From positions 1 through 64,000 of the forward strand of contig NZ_BAKJ01000007.1 in NCBI RefSeq assembly GCF_000614125.1: a DNA stretch of 64,000 nucleotides, given 5' to 3'. How positions within the stretch are numbered: position 1 is the stretch's first letter; every line of letters begins with the position of its first letter. The position numbers were made by a program, and so were the translations under genes. Source of the DNA: Bacteroides rodentium JCM 16496. GTDB taxonomy: Bacteria > Bacteroidota > Bacteroidia > Bacteroidales > Bacteroidaceae. Positions 17,156-25,721 of the stretch are shown one piece after another. The notes under the pieces were generated by a model that was not told the DNA's origin, made no database searches, and was given only the letters and a program-made list of their open reading frames with translations.

Positions 17156-20100
17156 ATGAAGACCACGTCCTCTTTCACCGTCATCGTCACCTTCGTCTGC
17201 CTTGCTTTGGTAGGGGTGGCGTTGATACCGTTGCTTCCCGTCAAGCTGAATCCGTCACGCAGCCTGCCCGGCTTTACGGTGGGTTTCAGTATGCCGGGCA
17301 CCTCGTCGCGGGTGGTGGAGATGGAAGTGACCAGCAAACTGGAATCCATGCTGGCGCGTATCCGCGGAGTGAAGCGGCTGAACTCCACCTCGGGCAACGG
17401 CTACGGCAACATTACCGTGGAGCTGGACAAGCATGCCGATGTCGAGGCAGTCCGCTTCGAAGCTTCCACCATCATCCGCCAGACGTGGCCCCAATTGCCC
17501 GAAGGGGTCAGCTATCCCACCATTCACATGAAAGTGCCCGACGAGAACGCCTCACGCCCCTTCATGTCCTTCACCCTGAACGCCCCCTCTACCCCGATAT
17601 TGATTCAGCAGTATGCCGAGGAGCATATCAACCGCGGCTGGCAAGTATCCCGGGCATCTATAAGGTGGAACTCAGCGGTGCCACACCCATGGAGTGGAGG
17701 CTGCAGTATGACAGCGAGCAACTGCGCCTGCTGGGAGTCACCCTCTCGGACATCAGCACCGCCGTGCAGCGCCACTACCGCAAAGAATTTCTGGGCACGC
17801 ACAATGTGGATGCCGGCACCGGCGGCCAGGAATGGATACGGCTGGCACTGGTTCCGGAAAGCGACTCTACCGGCTTCGACCCTGCCGCCATCACCGTGAC
17901 GACTGCCGACGGGAAACTGCTCCGGCTGGACGAACTGGTCTCTGTGGCCCACATGGAGGAGGAGCCGCAAAGCTATTACCGCATCAACGGGCTGAATTCC
18001 GTCTATCTATCCATTACTGCGGAAGAGACTGCCAACCAGTTGCAACTGAACCGTGCCGTCACGGACGCGATGGCAGGCATCCGGCAGCTGCTTCCCGCCG
18101 GATATGAAGTGCATACCGGCTATGATGCCACCGAATACATACGCCAGGAGCTGGACAAGATTTACTTCCGCACCGGCCTGACGGTACTCATCCTGCTGGT
18201 GTTCGTATGGCTCATTACGCGCAAGCTGAAGTACCTCTTCCTGATTGTCACCAGTCTGTCTGTCAATATCGCGGTGGCGCTCATCTTCTACTGCCTCTTC
18301 GGACTGGAGATGCAGCTCTATTCGCTGGCGGGCATCACCGTTTCGCTGAATCTGGTGATAGACAGTACTATCGTGATGACCGACCACATCCTGCACCGGC
18401 GCAATCTCAAAGCTTTCATGTCGGTGCTGGCGGCCACCCTCACCACGATGGGGGCGCTGGTCATCATCTTCTTCCTCGACGAGAAGATACGGCTCAACCT
18501 GCAGGACTTTGCGGCGGTGGTCATTATCAATCTGGCTGTTTCACTGATGGTGGCATTGTTCTTTGTTCCGTCCATGATTGAGAAGATAGGGCTGGTGAAG
18601 CGGGGTGCAGGAAAGAAGAAGAGCCGCTTTGCCTTGCCCGGGGTGACACAAATGTTCAGAACAAGGCCGGGACGGATTTTCCGCCGTTTGCCCGTTTACT
18701 TCTCCCGTTTCTACTCTGTCCTCATCCGTTTTCTGTGCCGTTGGCGCTGGGCTGTATGCCTGCTGTTGCTGTTGGGTTTCGGTCTGCCCGTATTTCTGCT
18801 GCCGGACAAGTTGGAAGGAGACGGGAGATGGGAGGCCGCTTACAATAAGGTGTTCGGTTCGCCGGCCTATAAGGAGTCGGTAAAACCCGTTGTGGACAAG
18901 GCACTGGGCGGCAGCTTACGGCTTTTCATACAGAAGGTGTACGAGGGCAGCTACTTCACCCGCAATGAGGAGGTGGTGCTCTATGCCAACGCCAACCTTC
19001 CCAATGGCAGCACGCTGGAGCAGATGAATACCTTGATGAAGCGTATGGAGACTTATCTGAGCGGTTTCAAGGAAATCAGGCAGTTCCATACTTCCATCTA
19101 CAGCCCCCGGCGTGCCAGTATGCAGATTTATTTCAAGAAGGAAGCCCGGAACAGCGGTTTCCCCTATACACTGAAAGCCAATATGATAAGCAAGGCGCTG
19201 GAACTGGGAGGCGGCAGCTGGGGCATCTACGGATTGCAGGACCAGGGGTTCAGCAATGATGTCCGCGAGAATGCCGGCTCCTACCGCATCAGGATGTACG
19301 GCTACAACTACGACGAACTCTATGAGTGGGCGGAGAAGCTGAAGGCCAAGCTGCTGACGCACCGGCGCATCAAGGAAGTGCTCATCAATTCGGAGTTCTC
19401 CTGGTGGAAGGACGACTATCAGGAATTCTACTTCAACCTGAACAAGGAGCGCATGGCGCAAGAGGGCATCGATGCGCAAGTGCTTTTCTCTGCGGTGCGC
19501 CCCATCTTCGGCAGGAACCTGGAGATTGGCTCGGTGGCTACGGAGCAGGGGTCGGAGAAAATCAAGCTCTCTTCCCGCCAGTCTGCCGAATATGACATCT
19601 GGGCGATGCAGTTCTTTCCCTATGGGGCAGGCAACGGCAAGCATTACAAGCTTTCCGAACTGGCCACGGTGGAAAAGGGACAGATGCCGCAGGAGATTGC
19701 CAAAGAAAACCAGCAGTACCGCCTCTGCCTGCAATACGAATATATCGGCTCCAATGAGATGGGCAACAAGATACAGAAACGTGACCTGGAGGAATTCAAC
19801 CTGCTGCTGCCGATGGGCTATACAGCCGAGTCGGACAGCGACAGTTGGGCATGGGGCGAGAAGGACAACCGCCAGTACCTGCTTCTGCTGGTGGTGATAG
19901 CCATCATCTTCTTTACCACCAGCGTCCTGTTCAACTCCCTGAAGCAGCCGCTTGCCATCATCTTTGTGATTCCGGTTTCTTATATCGGGGTATTTCTTAC
20001 TTTCTATTGGTTCCGGCTGAACTTCGACCAGGGCGGTTTTGCCTCGTTTGTCCTGCTGTGCGGCATCACGGTGAATGCCAGCATCTACATCCTGAACGAG

Positions 20101-20399
20101 TACAACAGCATCCGCCGCCGCTTCCCCCGTCTTTCCGCCTGCGTGCCTACGTCAAGGCGTGGAATGCGAAGGTTGTTCCCATTTTCTTGACGGTGGTTTC
20201 TACCATTCTGGGATTTATCCCCTTCATGGTGGGCACGGATAAGGAGGCTTTCTGGTTTCCGCTGGCGGCAGGCACCATTGGCGGATTGTTGATGTCCGTC
20301 ATCGGTATCTTCTTTTTCCTGCCGGTTTTTGTGCTGCGGCGGCGTGATTGTCTTCGGAAGTGTGCGGGGATGGAACCGGAAAGACACGGATTGGGCTGA
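17156..20399 (+). CDS. RND efflux permease 2 (two one-base frameshifts)
   Basis: About 1081 residues after restoring single bases near 17636 (GGG, giving HINRGLASIPGIYKVEL) and near 20135 (before LRAYVKAWNAKVV). N-terminus MKTTSSFTVIVTFVCLALVGV; TM4 has AGITVSLNLVIDSTIVMTD, again one Asp followed by Ser; the second half has FFTTSVLFNSLKQPLAIIF and LLCGITVNASIYILNEYN. It is clearly diverged from permease 1, so the pair could form a hetero-oligomeric pump as MdtB/MdtC do; that is inference. It lies downstream of the shared OMF. It ends 65 bp from the convergent AlbA_2 gene. Confidence 0.85.
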
Positions 20400-20463
20400 T
20401 TCAGCAGATTTTATTCTTAAAAGCCCGATTTATGCGCCTAAGCCGCAATATCCTATTATCAAC

Positions 20464-22044
20464 TTACTTTTGAAGTCCTTGCTCCACTTTTACCGTTACA
20501 TACATCTGGTTACGGCTTGTGGGATTGTTCGGCTCCGTCATTTCCAATACCCCTGCACCAATCATCGGATTGATATAGACATTCATTACATTTTTCCGGG
20601 CTTTCAGTCCCAGATACTGCATAATGTCAAACAAAGACTTCGGTTCGGAGCAAAACTCCAAAAGTTGCTGTTTTCTCACATCCTGCTTGTGTCGTTTTCT
20701 TGTGTCGTTTTCTTGTGTCGTTTTCTTATGTCGTTTTCTTGTGTCGTTTTCTTGCGTCGTTTTCTTAACGGTGGCTGTACCCAATTGCATGGTCAATACT
20801 ACATAGTCCGGACGTGTTTCCTCGGCTACAGTAGGAAGCGGCCAGCCCAAAGACTGCCAACCGCTCACAATCTTATCCACGCCGCTACCGGCTTTCTCGG
20901 CACGTCCCAGCCGCATGAACATCTTTTGCAGAATCGGATTACGACAAATGCTGCGCCCTCCTTCGAAATACTGCTGTTTAGAAACCAGCATCATCCCCGG
21001 ATTCATAAAGACAAGGCTCTCATCGGTACGTTCCACAACGATATGTCCTTGCGCATTTACATCTTGGTGGATAATGCAATTGATGAGTGCTTCTCTCACG
21101 GCATCGTGAGCCGGTGTCTCTTCCTGACGCACCCCGTCTTTCATCATGAACGGACGTGGCAGGGATTGTATCAGCCGATTATATACCCTTATATAGAATT
21201 GATAAAGGTTGGCTTCCCACAAGCCGTCCGGATAGATACGGTTTGTCCACCTTATATCTGGACTGTCAGTCGCTATACGTTCACGATAATCCACAAAATA
21301 CATCGGGTCGCCCGAATTGTTAGTAATACTGTCGTATTTACCGAACATCAGAATACCGGCCAACGTGAATCCCTCTTTACCGGTTTCATATTCCGTAGCG
21401 TATGCTCCTAACTTTTTTAAGAAATCCATGTCGTTTATACCGATCCAAGGATGGGACGGCTGTAAGCTGGCGATGGTTTGTCGATATTGATGCAAGGATT
21501 CGATGTCTATGTCCCTTTCAAAGTCAAAGCCCACAAGGATACGTCCGTCCTGTGAATGACGGTCATGTTCGGCGTCCGCAAACATTCGTCTTATCTCCGC
21601 ATCGGTACAGAGATAATCGCCCTCGTGATTCCTCCGGTAAGTGTTCCCGAATGGATTGGAACCGATATACACGGGACGTAACTCGTAACTCGCACGTGGA
21701 ATATCGCATATCAGTATATACGATTCTCCGGCTTTTTCTATTCTTATATCTGATTCACGGGGAAGACAGGTGCTTATCTTGCCTCTGTTATGGGCGCAAT
21801 CCCAAAAGTTCTTTTTATGACGTACAATGGTTTCTTCCGTAAGTCCATCAAAGAAAAATTGGTTGTTTTTTTCCACCACACCCAGTACAATCGTACCACC
21901 ATTTGTATTGGCAAAAGCCGAGTAGCTCTCCCAAAAACTGCCGGGAAATCCTCCGCGTGCCGATTTGAACTCGATTTCCGAAGTCTCGCCTTGACTTATC
22001 AATGCCTTGATTCTTTCGTATTGATCTATTGTATGTTCTGCCAT
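20464..22044 (-). CDS. AlbA_2/RecG-like putative transcriptional regulator with 13-residue repeats
   Basis: A 526-residue protein. The N-terminal Schlafen AlbA_2 domain (about residues 15-150) begins ETSEIEFKSARGGFP and ANTNGGTIVLGVVE. A central region follows with the HATPase_c_4-type AHDAVREALINCIIHQDV and the RNPILQKMFMRLGRAEKAGSG motif. The C-terminal part is winged-helix-like (EFCSEPKSLFDIMQYLG). Between them lie two copies of a 13-residue repeat (TTQENDTRKRHKK), encoded by six 13-bp DNA units. Such proteins are usually annotated as ATP-binding or RecG-like regulators; targets are unknown. An XRE gene starts 12 bp upstream on the same strand, so the two form an operon. Confidence 0.8.
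   Translation of the reverse strand: MAEHTIDQYERIKALISQGETSEIEFKSARGGFPGSFWESYSAFANTNGGTIVLGVVEKNNQFFFDGLTEETIVRHKKNFWDCAHNRGKISTCLPRESDIRIEKAGESYILICDIPRASYELRPVYIGSNPFGNTYRRNHEGDYLCTDAEIRRMFADAEHDRHSQDGRILVGFDFERDIDIESLHQYRQTIASLQPSHPWIGINDMDFLKKLGAYATEYETGKEGFTLAGILMFGKYDSITNNSGDPMYFVDYRERIATDSPDIRWTNRIYPDGLWEANLYQFYIRVYNRLIQSLPRPFMMKDGVRQEETPAHDAVREALINCIIHQDVNAQGHIVVERTDESLVFMNPGMMLVSKQQYFEGGRSICRNPILQKMFMRLGRAEKAGSGVDKIVSGWQSLGWPLPTVAEETRPDYVVLTMQLGTATVKKTTQENDTRKRHKKTTQENDTRKRHKQDVRKQQLLEFCSEPKSLFDIMQYLGLKARKNVMNVYINPMIGAGVLEMTEPNNPTSRNQMYVTVKVEQGLQK
20686..20763 (-). repeat. Six tandem 13-bp units inside a coding region
   Basis: Unit CTTGTGTCGTTTT on the plus strand, six contiguous copies, two with one substitution each (units 4 and 6). 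Because 13 is not a multiple of three, adding or losing a unit shifts the reading frame of the AlbA_2 regulator before its C-terminal domain. This is the form of a slipped-strand contingency locus. Confidence 0.9.
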
Positions 22045-22056
22045 AATCGAACAATT

Positions 22057-22254
22057 TTAAGGGCGCAACAATTCCCTGCGGCTCACGTTGAGTAACTCTG
22101 CAATTCGTGAGAGGGTGTATAAATCCGGCTGACAGGTATTCGTACACCATTTCGATACCGTCGTCGGGTTTACGCCCAACTGTTCGGCCAACCACATATT
22201 CGTTTTCCCGGCTTCAGCCAAGACAGCTTTTATACGGTTTATCTCCTTTCCCAT
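22057..22254 (-). CDS. XRE-family helix-turn-helix regulator
   Basis: A 65-residue single-domain repressor-like protein: RIKAVLAEAGKTNMWLAEQ, then LGVNPTTVSKWCTNTCQPD (recognition helix) and LYTLSRIAELLNVSRRELL. This is a Cro/C1-type HTH fold with no extra domain. It is transcribed with the AlbA_2 gene and may autoregulate this pair. Confidence 0.85.
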   Translation of the reverse strand: MGKEINRIKAVLAEAGKTNMWLAEQLGVNPTTVSKWCTNTCQPDLYTLSRIAELLNVSRRELLRP

Positions 22255-22278
22255 TTACCAACAAATTGTTTTTTAATG

Positions 22279-22286
22279 CAAAGATA
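22279..22286 (-). promoter_or_regulatory. -7 promoter element of the XRE/AlbA_2 operon
   Basis: TATCTTTG on the minus strand, 25 bp upstream of the XRE start codon. It matches TAnnTTTG; no convincing -33 TTTG is seen. Confidence 0.5.
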
Positions 22287-22469
22287 ATTGTTTTTATTGA
22301 TAAATCAGCCTTAAATGACAGCTTTATCGAAACAGGGAATTTTCCGTTGTTTGATTAGGGGCGGGTCGCAAATACTCCTTGGTTTTTTTGTCATATTTCT
22401 CAGCACTCAGCACGAATCGCTGCAACGGTCTTTAAACCAAAGCATTAGACTGTGTTGAGAACCGTGTTG

Positions 22470-22503
22470 AGAGCGTGCTGAGAAATCGTCCTCAGCACGC
22501 TCT
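22470..22503. terminator. Strong hairpin terminator after the HU-like gene
   Basis: 13-bp perfect stem, AGAGCGTGCTGAG (22470-22482) with its complement at 22491-22503, loop of 8 nt. It starts 6 bp after the HU-like stop codon at 22510. A T4 run flanks the plus-strand 3' side. The rest of 22255-22469 holds only the operon promoter and no gene that I can see. Confidence 0.75.
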
Positions 22504-22509
22504 TTTGAG

Positions 22510-23148
22510 CTATTGGGGACTGTTTTCTTCTGTAACTTCCTTATTTACAGCCTTTATATACACTTTGTGCGACCCCCTTCCGATTATGTCCAAATAACCT
22601 TTATTAACAAGCAAATTGAGGTCATTCAGCGCCTTGTTCTTCAAAAGTCCCGTGATTCCACTGTAATTAAGTCGGGTGATGAAGGGATGCGTGTCCAGAT
22701 ACGCCATCAGGCGGCTGTATCGCTCCGCGCCGCTCAACTCCTGGCTTTGGCGGAAACCGTAGCCGGGACGCACGCGTTCCAGGAATCCTGCGCACCGCTT
22801 GCGGAAGGCGGGCGAGACGCGGAAATGCACCTTTCCGAAGAAAATGCTTTGCGCATGGATTTCTTTCTTGTCTTCGACGGGGCGGGCGGTGAGTCCGGCC
22901 GAGAAATATCCCATGTTTCCCAGTTGCACATGGTGTCCTTCGGAAAGATAATAGGAGATGCGGTCCTCCAGTGCCGCCAACAGTCCTTCGATGTCTCCGG
23001 GGCTGAAGCTGGACATCCCGCTGATGTCGCTCACCAGGCGTTGGGTGTCGATGGTGCCCTTGTTCACGATGCGCGGATACAAGAGCTGGGGTTTGTTGCC
23101 GTCCTTTGTCGGGTTCGGCATGGGTCGGAAGTCATACTGTGCTGCCAT
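22510..23148 (-). CDS. HU-like DNA-binding protein (HU-HIG type)
   Basis: A 212-residue protein. The N-terminal half matches the Bacteroidetes HU-like family: QLLYPRIVNKGTIDTQRLV, then GDIEGLLAALEDRISYYLSEG and HVQLGNMGYFSAGLTARPV. The C-terminal half adds a winged-helix-like segment (ITRLNYSGITGLLKNKALND, then LVNKGYLDIIGRG). Related proteins are DNA-bending factors found by the dozen in Bacteroides genomes, often paired with the VapE-like gene that is divergent here. It has a long, structured 5' leader (23149 to about 23371). Confidence 0.8.
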   Translation of the reverse strand: MAAQYDFRPMPNPTKDGNKPQLLYPRIVNKGTIDTQRLVSDISGMSSFSPGDIEGLLAALEDRISYYLSEGHHVQLGNMGYFSAGLTARPVEDKKEIHAQSIFFGKVHFRVSPAFRKRCAGFLERVRPGYGFRQSQELSGAERYSRLMAYLDTHPFITRLNYSGITGLLKNKALNDLNLLVNKGYLDIIGRGSHKVYIKAVNKEVTEENSPQ

Positions 23149-23280
23149 AATGCTACTGTTTTAGTTTAATGAATACCTGTTCTGAACCTTTGGAATATCT
23201 GTACTTTTTCTCTCCCGTGTAGATGGAAAATGTGGAAAGGAACCGTGCCGGATGCCCGAAAGCTTTATGCTTTTCTTCGT

Positions 23281-23359
23281 CCCCCGCACGTGGGCTGTCC
23301 GGCACCCGTCCGGCAACCGGCAGGCACACCCTTGTGTGCCCTGCAGCCCACGTCGGGGG
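23281..23359 (-). ncRNA. Structured 5' leader of the HU-like gene
   Basis: Nested inverted repeats. An outer helix pairs 23281-23297 with 23344-23359 (one bulged base, core ACGTGGGCTG). Inside it is a 7-bp hairpin, 23323-23329 with 23334-23340 (GGCACAC/GTGTGCC), and a CCGG-CAA-CCGG element. It lies downstream of the predicted promoter at 23379-23409 and about 130 bp before the start codon, so it would be in the 5' UTR. I do not recognise a known riboswitch class. The rest of 23149-23581 has no supported gene. Confidence 0.5.
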
Positions 23360-23378
23360 AACGAGGTTTTGCATGTAT

Positions 23379-23409
23379 CAAAGATACGAAAATAGTAGGG
23401 CGAATGCAA
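23379..23409 (-). promoter_or_regulatory. Promoter of the HU-like gene
   Basis: Minus-strand TTG at 23409-23407 and TATCTTTG at 23386-23379, separated by 20 nt: a good match to the Bacteroides -33/-7 consensus. Transcription would start near 23371 and give a leader of about 220 nt. Confidence 0.65.
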
Positions 23410-23581
23410 GTTTTTGACGTGTGTTTTCTTAATTTTCTTCAAGCATCTGACGCGCTGTGCAATGGCTGTCTCCATGAAGACAAAAGGCTTTGTTTATTTG
23501 CATATATGGGGCTTTGTCCGTACCTTGTAGCCGATTAGGAAATGGTTCCTTCTCACGGAATGTTTTTCAAGATAAGCGAAA

Positions 23582-25678
23582 ATGAAAATAACCTTGATAC
23601 GAACCGATGGAAACACCGGAAAAGAGTGCCTTAGCACCTGCGGGGCGGATGCGTTTATGGAACGGATACGAGTGGAGACGAGGGAACGGTGGGTCAGCGG
23701 ATTGCGCACGATGGTAGCCTATACGAACGGCAGAGACGGAGGCCGTTACGAACATATAGACCGGTTGCCCCGCATCTGTCCCGGTGTGGAGTTGGGGCGG
23801 ACGCGTGAGGGAGAACGGAGACTGAAACATTACAACGGCATCGTGCTGCTCGAGGTGCAGCAGCTTGCCGGACCCGCCGAGGTGGAACTGGTGAAGGGGC
23901 AGGCGGCGCTTCTGCCGCAGACGTGTGCCGCCTTTGCCGGAAGCAGCGGACGGAGTGTAAAGATTTGGGTGCGTTTTGCCTTGCCGGACGGAGGGTTGCC
24001 GCAAGAGGAGGAGCAGATGAAGCTGTTTCATGCGCATGCTTACCGCATGGCCGTGCAGTGCTACCAGCCGATACTGCCTTTCCGCATCTTGCTGAAGGAG
24101 CCTTCTCCCTGGGACAGTTTCCGGATGACGCTGGACACCCGCCCCTACTATCATCCGGATGCCGTGCCCTTCTGCCTGGAACAGCCGCTGGCCATGCCCG
24201 GCGAGCAGACCTTCCGGGAACGCAAGCAGACGGAGGCAAACCCCTTGCAGCGGTTGCAACCCGGCTACGAGGCTTCGCAGACCTTTACCATGCTGTTTGA
24301 GGCGGCCTTGGGCAAGGCGCTCGACGAGGTGGAGCACTGGCGCCGCGGTGACGACCTCCAGCCGCTGATGATACATCTGGGGGAGCAGTGCTACCGGGCG
24401 GGCATTCCCGAAGAGGAGGCGGTGAGGCAGATACTGATACACTTCTATCGCCAGGCAGACGAGCAGACGGTGCGTGCCACCCTGCACAACCTCTATCGGG
24501 AATGTAAAGGTTTCGGCAAGAAAACGGTCCTTACTCCGGAGCAGGCGACCTGCCTGCAACTGGAAGAGTTCATGGAGCGACGTTATGAATTCCGCCTCAA
24601 CCAGTTGCTGGGCGACCTGGAATACCGTCAGCGCGATTCCGTCCATTTCTATTTCCAGCCGGTGGACCAGCGTGCCCGTAGCAGTGTGGCGATGGATGCC
24701 TTGCAGGAGGGCATCCGCGTGTGGGACCGCGACGTGAACCGCTACCTGACCTCCAACCGTGTCCCCCTGTACAATCCCGTCGAAGAATACCTCTGCAGCA
24801 CAGGTCGTTGGGACGGGAAAGACCGCATCCGTGCGCTGGCCGACCTGGTGCCGTGCAGTAATCCGCACTGGCGGGAGTTCTTCTACCGTTGGTTTCTGAA
24901 CATGGTGGCGCATTGGCGGGGACTGGGCAACAAAATGCACGCCAACAGCACTTCACCCCTGCTGATAGGCCCCCAGGGGTGCCGCAAGTCCACGTTTTGC
25001 CGCATCATCCTGCCTCCCGAACTGCGTTTCGGCTATACGGACAGCCTGGACTTCAAGAGCAAGCGTGACGCGGAGCTGTCTCTGGGACGCTTCTTGTTGA
25101 TAAATATGGATGAGTTCGACCAGATAAGCGAGGGTCAGCAAGGCTTCTTGAAGCATCTGTTGCAGAAGCCCGTCGCCAATCTTCGCAAGCCCTACGGCAC
25201 CAGCATCCAGGAGATGCGGCGCTACGCCTCGTTCATCGGCACGAGCAACCATAAGGACCTACTTTCGGACACCAGCGGCAGCCGCCGCTTTGTCTGCGTG
25301 GAGGTGACGGCAACCATCCGCACCAATGTGACGATAAACTACCGGCAACTCTATGCGCAGGCCATGCACGACATCCTGCAGGGCGAACGCTACTGGTTCG
25401 ACGACGAAGACGAGGCCGTCTTGAAGGATTCCAACCGTGAATTTGAGCAGGTCAGCCCGTTGGAGCAGTTGTTCCACTGCTGTTTCCGTTCGCCGGAAGA
25501 GGGGGAGGCGGGCGAATACCTTTCTCCCATGCAGATGCTGGAGGTGATGCACGCCCGCAACCGGGAGATTAAGCTGAACAGTGGCAATGTGAAGTTTTTC
25601 GGGAGGATATTGAAGAAGAACGAGGTGAAGTCGAGGCGTGCCAACAAGGGAATACTGTATTGGGTGGTGAGACTGTGA
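23582..25678 (+). CDS. BT4734-like/VapE-type primase-helicase-like protein
   Basis: A 698-residue protein. Residues 1-250 resemble the VirE N-terminal/BT4734-like domain, with the Bacteroides hallmark VELGRTREGERRLKHYNG and the primase-like AAFAGSSGRSVKIWVRF. Residues about 390-600 are a VapE (virulence-associated E) ATPase: WDGKDRIRALADLVP, Walker A region GPQGCRKSTFC, acidic LLINMDEFDQ, then FIGTSNHKDLLSDTSGSRR. The tail carries a DNA-binding-like region. The family is common next to HU-like genes in Bacteroides, often near capsule or mobile regions, and probably acts on DNA. It is encoded divergently from the HU-like gene. Confidence 0.82.
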   Translation: MKITLIRTDGNTGKECLSTCGADAFMERIRVETRERWVSGLRTMVAYTNGRDGGRYEHIDRLPRICPGVELGRTREGERRLKHYNGIVLLEVQQLAGPAEVELVKGQAALLPQTCAAFAGSSGRSVKIWVRFALPDGGLPQEEEQMKLFHAHAYRMAVQCYQPILPFRILLKEPSPWDSFRMTLDTRPYYHPDAVPFCLEQPLAMPGEQTFRERKQTEANPLQRLQPGYEASQTFTMLFEAALGKALDEVEHWRRGDDLQPLMIHLGEQCYRAGIPEEEAVRQILIHFYRQADEQTVRATLHNLYRECKGFGKKTVLTPEQATCLQLEEFMERRYEFRLNQLLGDLEYRQRDSVHFYFQPVDQRARSSVAMDALQEGIRVWDRDVNRYLTSNRVPLYNPVEEYLCSTGRWDGKDRIRALADLVPCSNPHWREFFYRWFLNMVAHWRGLGNKMHANSTSPLLIGPQGCRKSTFCRIILPPELRFGYTDSLDFKSKRDAELSLGRFLLINMDEFDQISEGQQGFLKHLLQKPVANLRKPYGTSIQEMRRYASFIGTSNHKDLLSDTSGSRRFVCVEVTATIRTNVTINYRQLYAQAMHDILQGERYWFDDEDEAVLKDSNREFEQVSPLEQLFHCCFRSPEEGEAGEYLSPMQMLEVMHARNREIKLNSGNVKFFGRILKKNEVKSRRANKGILYWVVRL

Positions 25679-25721
25679 TGATTAAAAAATCCGTATATTT
25701 GTGTATGCTAAAAAATGAATA

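Noticed and set aside
20686..20763. Possible CRISPR-like array
   Set aside because: Units are 13 bp and contiguous, with no spacers, and lie within a coding region. No cas genes are in the window.
20329..21411. 360-codon plus-strand open frame opposite the AlbA_2 regulator
   Set aside because: It only exists because the 13-bp repeat is open in several frames; the minus strand gives clear AlbA_2 and ATPase-like motifs.
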